Counted from the stretch's first letter, positions 31,592 through 40,347 are shown. The stretch: 64,000 nucleotides of DNA from Oryzisolibacter propanilivorax (GCF_900103645.1 NZ_FNHP01000002.1:186001-250000), one strand, 5' to 3'. The notes: a model not told the origin generated them from the sequence alone. Translations and numbers: made by a program.

Positions 31592-31621
31592 ATGGCCAAT
31601 AAATTTATATTTTTGGATTAA
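31592..31621 (+). CDS. Possible 9-residue leader peptide
   Basis: ATG to TAA encodes MANKFIFLD and ends 4 nt before the ATG of the membrane protein gene. A caggagag sequence lies about 13 nt upstream of this ATG, a better Shine-Dalgarno than the one in front of the larger gene, so the two may be translationally coupled. It may equally be chance in AT-rich DNA. Confidence 0.25.
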   Translation: MANKFIFLD

Positions 31622-31625
31622 CATC

Positions 31626-32285
31626 ATGAAAAATAGTGAAGATTTATATATATACATAACTGCTGTCAACTGGGTGTTGGCCATTTTATTTTTATTATCT
31701 TTGCTCGTCTTTGCTTATCAAATGCGAATGGCAAAGTACCCCGAGGCTGTTTCCTCTCTACAAGCAGTTATTCCGATTGCGGCAGCATGGCTTATTCTTT
31801 TTATTGCTGACAGACAGATTTTAATAGATATTAAAGAGAAGAAGTACAGAGCGAAACTGGACGCAATAAAATCCCTCCATTACCTAATTGTTATTGCAAG
31901 CGACTTGCAATCACAAGCCTCTCACCTTTCCTTTATGATGGAAAAGGAGGATTATTATGTTCGACCCCATTACTTGGAGACGCTAGCAAGAGGGATAGAG
32001 CAGAGGTATGAAGAAATTATTCAAGAGAAAGAATCTTATCGTCATCTTTCTGGAGAAGTAATCAATAAAATTATTGGATTGTCAGGGAGCATATTCGGCA
32101 TGACAAACCTGCTCCGATCAATAGCTTATCAGGCAAATAAAACCGAGAAAGAAGTAAGAGATATTTTTAATTCGATGAACAAGTCTGCTTTAATTAAAAA
32201 TATCAAATCTACTGACTTGGAAATAAATTCAATTGTTGAGTATTTTTATAAAGCAAGGCGCGCACTTGATAGCGATATTCATTGA
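31626..32285 (+). CDS. Unrecognised two-helix membrane protein
   Basis: I do not recognise this 219-residue protein. It has a hydrophobic helix at about residues 13-31 (VNWVLAILFLLSLLVFAY), a second at about 45-62 (AVIPIAAAWLILFIADRQ), then a ~155-residue charged, mostly helical soluble part rich in Lys, Glu, Ile and Asn. Low GC and Lys/Asn/Ile-rich composition differ sharply from every neighbour, pointing to horizontal transfer. Codon use is coherent across the frame, so it is probably a real gene. Small membrane-anchored helical proteins in such islands are sometimes defence or toxin effectors, but nothing here proves that. Confidence 0.7.
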   Translation: MKNSEDLYIYITAVNWVLAILFLLSLLVFAYQMRMAKYPEAVSSLQAVIPIAAAWLILFIADRQILIDIKEKKYRAKLDAIKSLHYLIVIASDLQSQASHLSFMMEKEDYYVRPHYLETLARGIEQRYEEIIQEKESYRHLSGEVINKIIGLSGSIFGMTNLLRSIAYQANKTEKEVRDIFNSMNKSALIKNIKSTDLEINSIVEYFYKARRALDSDIH

Positions 32286-32384
32286 AAATTAAACAAAACG
32301 CTTTTGCTTCTTGTGAAATCGCTTCTATTTAAAAATGTGCCCTGAAGCGCATGGCGCATAAAGTTTTATGCCAGTTTGTCTTTA

Positions 32385-32398
32385 GCACGCCTACGTGC
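32385..32398. promoter_or_regulatory. Short palindrome upstream of the acid-sugar operon
   Basis: gcacg-ccta-cgtgc, a perfect 5-bp inverted repeat, lies 75 nt upstream of the Bug receptor start. A gcataa...ttatgc hairpin precedes it (about 32356-32370). Either could be an operator. Confidence 0.3.
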
Positions 32399-32473
32399 CA
32401 ATTCGGCACCATGCTGCCTCTCCTCGCTTTCCACAATGCCACACACCACAACGACATTGCCGAGGAGACACCC

Positions 32474-33478
32474 ATGACCACCTTCAACCACCCCACCCCG
32501 CCCACGCGCCGCTGTACCCTGGCCGCCACGCTGCTCGCCGCCACCGCCGCCCTGCTCCCCACCCTCCCCGCCACCGCCCAGGACTACCCCACCAAGCCCA
32601 TCACCCTCGTCGTCGGCTACCCGCCCGGCGGCAGCACCGACCTGACGGGCCGCCTCGTCGGCGCCGAGCTGTCCACGCGCCTGGGCCAGCCGGTGGTGGT
32701 CGAGAACCTAGGCGGCGCCGGCGGCACCATCGGCGCGCAGAAGGTCGCCGCCGCCGCGCCGGACGGCTACACGCTGCTGGTCGGCTCCAGCAACGAGCTG
32801 GCGATCGCCAAGCTGGTCACGCCGCGCACCGTCAAATACGGGCCGGCCAGCTTCACGCCCATCGGGCGCATCGGCTCGCAGCCGCTGGTGCTGGTGGCGT
32901 CCACCGGCGCGGGCGTGAAGAACGCGCAGGACTTCGTCGCGCTGGTCAAGAAGAACCCGGGCAAGTTCAGCTACGGCAGCTCCGGCGTAGGCACGGCGCT
33001 GCACTTGGCCGGCGAGATGGTCAAGGAGCAGGGCGGGCTGTTCATGACGCACATCCCCTACCGCGGCGTGGCGCCGCTGACCAACGACCTGGTGGGCAAT
33101 AACCTGGAGTTCGGCGTGTTCGTGCTCTCCAGCGGGCTGCCGCACATCAAGGCCGGCAAGGTGGTGGCGCTGGGCACCACGGCGGCGCAGCGCGCGCCGG
33201 CCACGCCCGACATTCCGGCGCTGGCCGAGCTGCCGCAGTTCAAGAACGTGGACATCGAGAGCTGGTTCGCGCTGATGGGCCCGGCCGGGCTGCCGCAGCC
33301 GGTGGTCGCGCGCCTGAAGAAAGCCTTGGACGAGACGCTGCAGTCTCCCGCCTTCCGCCAGAAGATGGCCGCCGCCGGCTCTGCCGTGGCCGCGCCGGGC
33401 GGCGACCTGCAGAAGTTCTGGGACCAGGAGATCGCCAAGTACACGCAGATCGTGCGCTACGCGAAGATCGAGGAATGA
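32474..33478 (+). CDS. Tripartite tricarboxylate transporter substrate-binding protein (Bug/TctC)
   Basis: This is a 334-residue periplasmic binding protein. The signal peptide ends near LPATAQ and the mature part begins DYPTKPITLVVGYPPGGSTD, the standard Bug N-terminus that contacts carboxylate ligands. GQPVVVENLGGAGGTIGAQKVA and DGYTLLVGSS are also typical. It should deliver a carboxylate to a TctAB membrane partner that is not in this window. The four downstream enzymes point to an aldonate such as threonate or erythronate. ATG after gaggag. Confidence 0.9.
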   Translation: MTTFNHPTPPTRRCTLAATLLAATAALLPTLPATAQDYPTKPITLVVGYPPGGSTDLTGRLVGAELSTRLGQPVVVENLGGAGGTIGAQKVAAAAPDGYTLLVGSSNELAIAKLVTPRTVKYGPASFTPIGRIGSQPLVLVASTGAGVKNAQDFVALVKKNPGKFSYGSSGVGTALHLAGEMVKEQGGLFMTHIPYRGVAPLTNDLVGNNLEFGVFVLSSGLPHIKAGKVVALGTTAAQRAPATPDIPALAELPQFKNVDIESWFALMGPAGLPQPVVARLKKALDETLQSPAFRQKMAAAGSAVAAPGGDLQKFWDQEIAKYTQIVRYAKIEE

Positions 33479-34482
33479 GGCCCATGCAGACAGCCATGAC
33501 GACACACGGCGAACCAATCGACGCCCCCTTCGCGCTGCCTGCGCCCGACCTGGGCGCCTGGCGCGCCGGCAACACCGGCACCGAGGGCGTGTGGCGCTTC
33601 GACTCGGGCGCGCCAGGGCGGCAGGTGATGATCAGCGCGCTGGTGCACGGCAACGAGCTGTGCGGCGCCTGGGCCCTGCTGGGCCTGCTGCAGGCCGGCG
33701 TGCGCCCGCGGCAGGGTACGCTGACGCTGGCGTTCGCCAACCTGGCGGCGTTCGACCGCTTCGACGCCGCCCGGCCCGACGCCGCGCGCTTCGTCGAGCA
33801 AGATCTGAACCGCCAGTGGATCGACGCGCGCATGCAGGCCGGCGACACGCTGGAGCGCCGCCGCGCCGCCGCGCTACAGCCCTTCGTGCGCCAAGCCGAC
33901 TGGCTGCTGGACCTGCATTCCATGCACGAGCCCTCGGCGCCGCTGCTGCTGACCGGCGTGCAGCCGCGCAACCTGTCGCTGGCGCGGGCGATGGGCGCGC
34001 CCGAGCACATCGTCATCGACGCCGGCCACCAGGATGGCGTGCGCCTGCGCGACTACGGGCGCTTCGGGCTGCCCGATGACGCGGCGGGCGACAGCCGCTC
34101 GCTGCTGGTCGAGTGCGGCTGGCACGGCGACTTGGCCAGCCGCGCCGTGGCGCGGGACCAGTGCCTGCGCTTCCTGCAGGCGTCGGGCTGCGTGGATGCG
34201 GCGGACCTGGCGCAGCGCCTGCCCGGCTGGCGCCTGCCCGATGCGCCGCGCCAGTGGGCGCTGGAGGTGACGGGCGGCGTGGTCGCGGCCAGCGAGCGCT
34301 TCGCCTTCACCCAGCCGTTCACCGGCCTGGAGGTGATTGAGCGCGCCGGCACGGTGATCGGCGACAACAACGGCCAGCCGGTGACCACGCCCTACGACGA
34401 CTGCGTGCTGGTCATGCCCAGCACGCGCCAGGCGCGCGCCGGGGTGACGGTGGTGCGCTTCGCGCGGCGCAGGCCGCTGTAG
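33475..34482 (+). CDS. Succinylglutamate desuccinylase/aspartoacylase-type (M14) hydrolase
   Basis: This 335-residue zinc hydrolase has ligands visible as VHGNELCGAW (His58, Glu61) and LDLHSMHEP. The C-terminal part carries a short beta-barrel-like extension with TVIGDNNGQPVTTPYDD. The family deacylates N-acyl amino acids or related amides. Its ATG overlaps the stop of the Bug gene (ATGA); a second ATG at 33484 has better ribosome-binding spacing. Its role in the acid-sugar operon is unclear; it might free an acid from an acylated substrate. Confidence 0.8.
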   Translation: MRPMQTAMTTHGEPIDAPFALPAPDLGAWRAGNTGTEGVWRFDSGAPGRQVMISALVHGNELCGAWALLGLLQAGVRPRQGTLTLAFANLAAFDRFDAARPDAARFVEQDLNRQWIDARMQAGDTLERRRAAALQPFVRQADWLLDLHSMHEPSAPLLLTGVQPRNLSLARAMGAPEHIVIDAGHQDGVRLRDYGRFGLPDDAAGDSRSLLVECGWHGDLASRAVARDQCLRFLQASGCVDAADLAQRLPGWRLPDAPRQWALEVTGGVVAASERFAFTQPFTGLEVIERAGTVIGDNNGQPVTTPYDDCVLVMPSTRQARAGVTVVRFARRRPL

Positions 34483-34549
34483 CCGCGCTGGTCGGCTGCC
34501 CGGGCTTGGGACGCGACAAGTCCTGGGAGGTGCGTGGATACTGCGCCAT

Positions 34550-34567
34550 GGCGGCATGCGTGCCGCC
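34550..34567. promoter_or_regulatory. Inverted repeat before otnK
   Basis: ggcggca-tgcg-tgccgcc, a perfect 7-bp inverted repeat, lies in the 132-nt gap between the hydrolase and otnK. Could be an operator, an mRNA processing hairpin or chance in GC-rich DNA. Confidence 0.25.
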
Positions 34568-34614
34568 TTCGACCCGCAGGGCCTGACGAATCTCGAACAA
34601 GCTGACCCACCGCC

Positions 34615-35889
34615 ATGGCTGACCCCTCCTGTCTCGTGCTCGGCGTCATTGCCGACGATTTCACCGGCGCCACCGATGTGGCCAGCATGCTGGTGCGCGC
34701 CGGCATGCGCACCGTGCAGGTCATCGGCGTTCCCGAAGGGCCGGTGCCCGAGGCCGACGCCGTGGTGGTGGCCCTGAAGTCGCGCACCGTGCCAGCGCAA
34801 CAGGCAGTGGCCGAGTCGCTGGCCGCCTTGCGCTGGCTGCAGGCAGGCGGCGCGCGGCAGTTCTACTTCAAGTACTGCTCCACCTTCGACTCCACGGCGC
34901 AGGGCAACATCGGCCCGGTGGCCGAGGCGCTGCTGGACGCGCTGGACAGCGACTTCACCATCGCCTGCCCCGCCTTCTCGGAAAACGGCCGCACCGTGTT
35001 CCGCGGCCACCTGTTCGTGGGCGACGAACTGCTGTCCGATTCCGGCATGCGCAACCACCCGCTCACCCCCATGCGGGACGCGAACCTGGTGCGCGTGCTG
35101 CAGGCGCAGTCGCGCTCGCCGGTGGGACTGGTGCGGCACGACACGGTGGCGCAGGGCGCGGCCGCCACGCAGGCCCGCTTCGCCCAGCTGCGCGCCCAGG
35201 GCGTGCGGCTGGCGGTGGCGGACGCGATCGACGACGCGGCGCTGCGCACCCTGGCCGCAGCCTGCGCCGATCTGCCGCTGATCACCGCGGGCTCCGGCGT
35301 GGCGCTGGGCCTGCCGGCGGTCTATGCGGCGCGCGGCTGGACCCGACCGGACGCCCAGGCCACGGCGCTGCCGCGTGTGGGCGGCGCCGCGGCGGTGGTG
35401 TCCGGCTCGTGCTCCAGCGCCACCAATGCCCAGGTGCAGCACTGGATCGCGGCTGGCCGTGCGGCGTTCCAGATCGATCCGATGGCCCTGGCCGACGGCC
35501 AGCCGCTGGCGCGGCAGGCGCTGGACTGGGCCGCGCCGCAGCTGGCACGCGGTCCGGTGCTGGTCTACGCCACCGCGCAGCCCGAGCGGGTGAAGCAGGT
35601 GCAGGACGCGGTGGGCGTCGAGCGCGCCGGGCAGCTGGTCGAGGAGTGCTTGGCACGGGTTGCCGCAGGGCTGGTCGAGCGTGGTGTGCAGCGCCTGGTC
35701 GTCGCCGGGGGCGAGACGTCCGGCGCCGTGGTGCAGGCCCTGGGCGTGCGCCAGCTGCGCATCGGCGCCACCATCGACCCGGGCGTTCCCTGGACCCAGG
35801 CCGAGGGGCGGCCGCTGCTGCTGGCGCTGAAGTCGGGCAACTTTGGCGGCACCGACTTCTTTTCCAAGGCTTTGGCGCAGGTGGACTGA
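34615..35889 (+). CDS. otnK: 3-oxo-tetronate kinase OtnK (DUF1537 family)
   Basis: This 424-residue four-carbon acid-sugar kinase begins with LGVIADDFTGATDVASMLVRAG, the family signature, followed by FYFKYCSTFDSTAQGNIGPV. The C-terminal domain contains VVSGSCSSATNAQV and VAGGETSGAVVQAL, with GVPWT, the nucleotide-binding half. OtnK phosphorylates 3-oxo-tetronate made by a dehydrogenase such as DenD. The next gene is otnC, whose product decarboxylates the phosphorylated product. The genes are 4 nt apart. Confidence 0.9.
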   Translation: MADPSCLVLGVIADDFTGATDVASMLVRAGMRTVQVIGVPEGPVPEADAVVVALKSRTVPAQQAVAESLAALRWLQAGGARQFYFKYCSTFDSTAQGNIGPVAEALLDALDSDFTIACPAFSENGRTVFRGHLFVGDELLSDSGMRNHPLTPMRDANLVRVLQAQSRSPVGLVRHDTVAQGAAATQARFAQLRAQGVRLAVADAIDDAALRTLAAACADLPLITAGSGVALGLPAVYAARGWTRPDAQATALPRVGGAAAVVSGSCSSATNAQVQHWIAAGRAAFQIDPMALADGQPLARQALDWAAPQLARGPVLVYATAQPERVKQVQDAVGVERAGQLVEECLARVAAGLVERGVQRLVVAGGETSGAVVQALGVRQLRIGATIDPGVPWTQAEGRPLLLALKSGNFGGTDFFSKALAQVD

Positions 35890-35893
35890 TCTG

Positions 35894-36562
35894 ATGGACA
35901 TGCAGGAACTGCGGCAGGAGATCTGCCGCGTCGGGCGCTCGCTGTTCGAACGCGGCTACGTGCATGCGACAGCCGGCAACATCAGCGTGCGCCTGGACGA
36001 GGCGCAGGGCGGCGGTTTCCTCATCACGCCCACCGATGCCTGCCTGGGCTTTCTGCAGCCCGAGGCGCTGGCCTGGGTGGATGATGCGGGCACCCAGCGC
36101 GGCGGCGAGCGCGCCAGCAAGGCCCTAGCGCTGCACCAGCGCATCTATGCCGCCGACGCGGCAGCGCGCTGCATATTGCACACCCATTCCACGCACCTGG
36201 TGGCGCTCAGCCTGCAGGGTGTGTGGCAGCCGCAAGCGGTGCTGCCGCCGATCACGCCCTACTACGTGATGAAGGTCGGAAAGGTGCCGCACATCCCGTA
36301 TCACCGGCCCGGCGACCCACAGGCGGCGCAGGCGGTGGAGCAGGCCATGGAACAGGCGGCATCGCGCCAGGCGCCGATTCGCGGCGTGCTGCTGGAACGG
36401 CTGGGACCGACCGTCTGGCACACCAGCCTCGCCGCCGCGATGGCGGTGCTGGAGGAGCTGGAAGAGACCGCGCGCCTGTGGCTCACCGTCCAGCCGCGCC
36501 CCGAGCCGCTGTCCGACGCGCAGATCGACGAGCTGCGCCAGCAGTTCGGCGCTACCTGGTAG
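35894..36562 (+). CDS. otnC: 3-oxo-tetronate 4-phosphate decarboxylase OtnC (class II aldolase)
   Basis: This 222-residue class II aldolase/adducin-domain protein has HATAGNISVRL near the N-terminus and the zinc-binding pair His96/His98 in CILHTHSTH, with further family motifs PYYVMKVGKVPHIPY and GVLLERLGPTVW. It should decarboxylate 3-oxo-tetronate 4-phosphate to dihydroxyacetone phosphate. It follows otnK in the same order as in described acid-sugar clusters. Confidence 0.9.
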   Translation: MDMQELRQEICRVGRSLFERGYVHATAGNISVRLDEAQGGGFLITPTDACLGFLQPEALAWVDDAGTQRGGERASKALALHQRIYAADAAARCILHTHSTHLVALSLQGVWQPQAVLPPITPYYVMKVGKVPHIPYHRPGDPQAAQAVEQAMEQAASRQAPIRGVLLERLGPTVWHTSLAAAMAVLEELEETARLWLTVQPRPEPLSDAQIDELRQQFGATW

Positions 36563-36610
36563 GCGTTCTACCCACGCCATGCGCCAACCGCTGGCTGATG
36601 CACGAGGCGG

Positions 36611-36632
36611 ATGCCTGGTCCACGCCAGGCAT
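36611..36632. promoter_or_regulatory. Perfect 8-bp inverted repeat between otnC and denD
   Basis: atgcctgg-tccacg-ccaggcat in the 147-nt spacer. No T run follows, so it is more likely an operator or processing hairpin than a terminator. Confidence 0.3.
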
Positions 36633-36709
36633 GACTGCTGTAAGTACCGGCCGCACGGCGCCACCTCCGCCGGCCCCGGATGGTTCCAACCCTACAAGGA
36701 TGCACAGGC

Positions 36710-37696
36710 ATGAAGATCATCATCACCGGCGGCGCCGGTTTCCTCGGCTCGCTGCTGGCCCGCACGCTGCTCGAACAGGGCAGCCTGTGCGGCCAGCCCA
36801 TCCATCGGCTGGTGCTGGCCGACCTGGTGGAAAGCCGCGACGCGGCGCTGCGCGCGGATGCGCGTGTCAACTGTCTGGCCGGCGACCTGCTGGGCCAGCT
36901 GCCCACGCTGATGGCCGAGCCGGTGGATGCAGTGTTCCACCTCGCCTCGGCCGTGTCGGCCGAATGCGAGCTTGATTTCGACCTGGGCCTGCACTCCAAC
37001 CTGGACACCACGCGCGCCCTGCTCGACGCCTGCCGGGCACAGGCCGAGCGCGGCGGGCAGGCGCCGCTGTTTTTCTTCTCCAGCTCGGTGGCGGTGTACG
37101 GCTCCGATCTGGCGCTGCCGCTGCCGGCCGTGGTGGACGACCGGACTTTGCCCACGCCACAGTCCAGCTATGGCATCCACAAGTTCGTCTGCGAGCAGCT
37201 GGTGGCCGACTACACCCGCAAGGGCTATATCGACGGGCGCTGCGCGCGGCTGATGACCGTGAGCGTGCGCCCCGGGCGGCCGAACGGCGCGGCGTCCAGC
37301 TTCCTTTCGGGCATCGTGCGCGAGCCCCTGGCCGGTCTCGAGGCCGTCTGTCCGGTGTGCCCGGACACCGCCGTCGCCCTGGCCTCGCCCGTCACCACCA
37401 TTGCCGGCATCCTGGCCGTGGCGCAGGCCGACCGCGAACACTTCGGTGGCCGCACCGCGCTGAACCTGCCGGCGATGACGCTGACCGTGGCCCAGATGCT
37501 GGCAGCACTGCAGGCCGTGGCGGGCAGCGACGTGGCACGGCGCGTACGCTTCGAACGCGATCCCGCCATCGAGCGCATCGTAGGCGGCTGGCCGGCGCGC
37601 TTCACCAGCGAGCGGGCTGCGCGGCTGGGGCTGCAGGCCGACCCGGACTTCGCCAGCGTCATCCGGCAGTACATGCGCCAGCATCTTCGTGCCTGA
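36710..37696 (+). CDS. denD: D-erythronate dehydrogenase-like NAD-dependent epimerase family protein
   Basis: This 328-residue extended SDR starts KIIITGGAGFLGSLLA, with the NAD-binding GxxGxxG, followed by FHLASAVS, FFFSSSVAVYGS and the catalytic Y-x3-K in SYGIHKF. SVRPGRPNGAASSF is characteristic of the DenD subgroup. DenD oxidises D-erythronate to 3-oxo-erythronate, the substrate of OtnK. The upstream start at 36680 lacks homology and the ATG at 36710 fits family length. Confidence 0.88.
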   Translation: MKIIITGGAGFLGSLLARTLLEQGSLCGQPIHRLVLADLVESRDAALRADARVNCLAGDLLGQLPTLMAEPVDAVFHLASAVSAECELDFDLGLHSNLDTTRALLDACRAQAERGGQAPLFFFSSSVAVYGSDLALPLPAVVDDRTLPTPQSSYGIHKFVCEQLVADYTRKGYIDGRCARLMTVSVRPGRPNGAASSFLSGIVREPLAGLEAVCPVCPDTAVALASPVTTIAGILAVAQADREHFGGRTALNLPAMTLTVAQMLAALQAVAGSDVARRVRFERDPAIERIVGGWPARFTSERAARLGLQADPDFASVIRQYMRQHLRA

Positions 37697-37792
37697 CCTG
37701 CGGCCACCGGTGCACATAGGCTCAGCCATGCGCCGGCGCACCATGTCCCGCCGGCAACCGCCCCGGGCGCTGGCCGCGGCGATGATCGGCGC

Positions 37793-38251
37793 ATGACTGC
37801 TTCCTTTTCCATCGACGCGCCGCCCGCCGATCCCCGCTTCGCCCAGGAGCCGCCCGGCGTGCTCTTCGGCCTGCCGATGCCCATGGCGCAGGCGCTGGCG
37901 CTGCATGGCGAGGGCATCGGCGACGACCGCGCCCAGGTGCGCATGGCCTTCCAGCCGATGTTCGCCAACAGCCGCCAGCAGGCCCACGGCGGCGCCATCG
38001 CCGCGCTGCTGGACTGCGCCCTGGCCGCTGCAGTGCGCGCGCACGACCCGGCCGCGCATGGCGTGGCGACCATCGACCTGACCCTGCACTTCGTCGCCGC
38101 CACCAGTGGCGACCTGGTGGCGCGCGCGCTGTGTGAGCGGCGCGGCCGCTCCATCAGCTTCGCGCGCGGCGAAGTGCGGGGTGGTGACGGCACGCTGGTG
38201 GCGCTGGCCACCGGCACCTTCAAGCTGGTGCCGCGCACGCCTGGTCAATGA
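37793..38251 (+). CDS. PaaI family hotdog thioesterase
   Basis: This 152-residue hotdog-fold protein has the motif QQAHGGAIAALLDCALAAAV, where HGG and the following Asp correspond to the PaaI/4-HBT type active-site region. The strand VATIDLTLHFVAATSGD is also typical. It would hydrolyse acyl- or aryl-CoA esters in the cytoplasm. It lies between the acid-sugar and acyl-CoA loci and could belong to either; the promoter is not obvious. Converges on the Bug gene downstream. Confidence 0.82.
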   Translation: MTASFSIDAPPADPRFAQEPPGVLFGLPMPMAQALALHGEGIGDDRAQVRMAFQPMFANSRQQAHGGAIAALLDCALAAAVRAHDPAAHGVATIDLTLHFVAATSGDLVARALCERRGRSISFARGEVRGGDGTLVALATGTFKLVPRTPGQ

Positions 38252-38272
38252 CCGGCGTCGCCTTGGACGCGT

Positions 38273-39283
38273 TCAGGTGGGCTCGATTCCGGCGCGCTGG
38301 AACATCCGTTGCCATACCGGGCCTTCCTGCGCCCAGAGGCGCGCAGTGCCCTCGGGTGTGTCGGTATTCAGCGGAATGAAGCCGGCCGCGATGATGCGCG
38401 CCGTCACTTGGCGACTGGCCACGGCCCGGTTGATGATTTCGGCCCAGCGCTTGGCCGTGGCGTCCGGTAAATCCTTGGGACCAGCGATGCCCAGCCAGCC
38501 GCCGATGTTCAGCGCGTCGCCCTGGTAGCCGGCCTGCTCGAACGTCGGCATATCGGGCAGCAGCGGCATGCGCAGCAGCCCGGTCACGGCCAGGGGGCGC
38601 AGCTTGCCGCTGTCGATGTGCGGCTTGATCGACAGGACGCTGCCGGTGGACACCTGGATCTCTCCGGTCAGCATGCCCTGCACCATGGGAGCTTCACCGC
38701 GATAGGCCACGTGCACCATGTCCGCGCCCGCCATGTCGCTGAGCATGGCGCCTACCAACTGCGCCTGCGAGCCGATGCCATAGGACCCGTAAGAAAACTT
38801 GCTCTTGCGCTCCTTGATCCAGGCCATGAACTCCTGCATGTTGCGCACTGGCGCGGCGCTGTGGACCACCATGACGATGGAGGCGGCGCACACGCGTGTC
38901 AGGGGCTTGAGATCGACCAGCGGATCGTAGGCAGCCTTCTTGTACAGGTACTTGTTAGACAGCATCGACGACGTGCTGCCCAGCAACAACGTGGTGCCGT
39001 CCGGCACCGAGCGCACCACTGCCTCGCCGGCCAGCAGGCCTGCAGCTCCGGTCTTGTTCTCCACGAGGACCGGTTGGCTGAAATCCTGCGCCATGCGCTC
39101 GCCGAGCACACGGGCAATGACGTCTGTGGCGCCGCCTGGCGCAAACGGCACCACCACCCGCACCGGCCGGTTGGCGGAGCCGGCCTGCAACTGTGCATGG
39201 AGCGGTCCGGTGGCCACGGCACTGGCGACCATGGTCAGCAGCTGGCGGCGGCTGCAGCGTGCAAAAGGGGCGTCGTATGCCAT
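38273..39283 (-). CDS. Bug/TctC substrate-binding protein
   Basis: This 336-residue periplasmic receptor has a twin-arginine-like RRQLLTMVASAV signal and the mature start RPVRVVVPFAPGGATDVIARVLGE. KTGAAGLLAGEAV and DGTTLLLGSTSS follow the family pattern. Start chosen at MAYDAP with AGGAGA upstream. It lies downstream of another Bug gene on the same strand and behind the acyl-CoA dehydrogenase, so it probably binds a carboxylic acid degraded by this locus. Confidence 0.88.
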   Translation of the reverse strand: MAYDAPFARCSRRQLLTMVASAVATGPLHAQLQAGSANRPVRVVVPFAPGGATDVIARVLGERMAQDFSQPVLVENKTGAAGLLAGEAVVRSVPDGTTLLLGSTSSMLSNKYLYKKAAYDPLVDLKPLTRVCAASIVMVVHSAAPVRNMQEFMAWIKERKSKFSYGSYGIGSQAQLVGAMLSDMAGADMVHVAYRGEAPMVQGMLTGEIQVSTGSVLSIKPHIDSGKLRPLAVTGLLRMPLLPDMPTFEQAGYQGDALNIGGWLGIAGPKDLPDATAKRWAEIINRAVASRQVTARIIAAGFIPLNTDTPEGTARLWAQEGPVWQRMFQRAGIEPT

Positions 39284-39318
39284 GGCTGTCTCCTGGATCG
39301 AGGACGGCTGCGGGTAAA

Positions 39319-40305
39319 TCAATCCATCGAGATCCTGGCCGACTCGGCCACGCTTTTCCAGTGGGCGGCGTCCTTGTCGACTTGGGCCTTGAAGTCTTCC
39401 GGCAGCGAGCCCACGGCAATCAGTCCCATGTCCGTTAGGCGCTTGTTGAGCTCGGGCGACTTGACAATGGCAGCCACCTCAGCGCCCAGTCTGTCCACGA
39501 TGGTCTTGGGCGTGCTGGCTGGCGCAAACATGCCGAACCAGCCGTTGGCCTCCAGTCCTGGATAGCCTGCTTCGGTCATGGTGGGCACCTGTGGCAGTGC
39601 GGGATGTCGCTGTGCCCCGGTGATTGCCAGAATGTTGACCTTGTCTGACTTGATATACGGATAAGCCGCCGTGGCGTCGACGAAGGCCAGCGTCAGTTGG
39701 CCGCCCAGGAGGGCCGCCACTTCCGGCCCTGAACCTTGGTAGGGAATATGGGTGATGTCGATGCCAGCCTGCTGCTTGAAGCGTTCGCCGTTCATGTGCG
39801 ACGAGGTGGCATTGCCATAGCTGCCGTAATTGAGTGATCCGGGCGCGGCCTTGGCTTTCTCCACAAATTGCTGCAGCGTGGTCACGCCCGAGCTGCGCGG
39901 CACCATCAGCAGGTCAGCCGACTTGGCGATCTGCGATACCGGGACCAAGTCGCTCAGCTTGTAGGGCACCTTCTTGTAGAGCGCCGGGATCTGCACCACC
40001 GCCGTGATGCCCATGAGTACGGTGTAGCCGTCGCCCGGCGCCTTGGCCACGGTGTCGTTGCCCAGCATGCCACTGGCTCCCGGTTTGTTTTCCACCACTA
40101 CCGCCTGGCCCAACCGCTGAGATAGCTGGGTACCGATCAACCGGGCAATGATGTCCGTTCCACCGCCGGCTGGATAGGGCACGATGACCCGGACCGGCTT
40201 GCTCGGGTAAGCGTCCTGCGCCTGCGCGCTGCCCACGCTGCAGGCAGCAGCCAATGCGAGCAGGGGAAGCCAGTGAGTCAGAGTCTTGCGCCGTGGGAAT
40301 GCCAT
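39319..40305 (-). CDS. Bug/TctC substrate-binding protein
   Basis: This 328-residue periplasmic binding protein has a signal peptide ending near SAQAQ and the mature start AYPSKPVRVIVPYPAGGGTD. VVENKPGASGMLGNDTVAKA and DGYTVLMG are the usual Bug segments. It sits directly behind the acyl-CoA dehydrogenase gene and 35 nt before the next Bug gene, so two related receptors are encoded in tandem; they differ enough to have diverged in ligand. Confidence 0.9.
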   Translation of the reverse strand: MAFPRRKTLTHWLPLLALAAACSVGSAQAQDAYPSKPVRVIVPYPAGGGTDIIARLIGTQLSQRLGQAVVVENKPGASGMLGNDTVAKAPGDGYTVLMGITAVVQIPALYKKVPYKLSDLVPVSQIAKSADLLMVPRSSGVTTLQQFVEKAKAAPGSLNYGSYGNATSSHMNGERFKQQAGIDITHIPYQGSGPEVAALLGGQLTLAFVDATAAYPYIKSDKVNILAITGAQRHPALPQVPTMTEAGYPGLEANGWFGMFAPASTPKTIVDRLGAEVAAIVKSPELNKRLTDMGLIAVGSLPEDFKAQVDKDAAHWKSVAESARISMD

Positions 40306-40347
40306 GGGTACGTCTCCTTGTGTAGTGCAGGAATGGAAAGGCTCGGG

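Larger units (their letters stand above)
31198..32345. other. AT-rich island
   Basis: Base composition drops abruptly from the high-GC background right after the LysR stop codon and recovers before the next operon. The first ~430 nt hold no convincing gene: only tiny reading frames and loose promoter-like elements. The rest holds one membrane protein gene. No integrase, transposase, terminal inverted repeat or tRNA is visible at either border, so the mode of acquisition is unclear. Confidence 0.8.

Noticed and set aside
31198-32345. Prophage or insertion-sequence remnant
   Set aside because: No transposase, integrase, terminal inverted repeats or target duplications could be seen at the borders.
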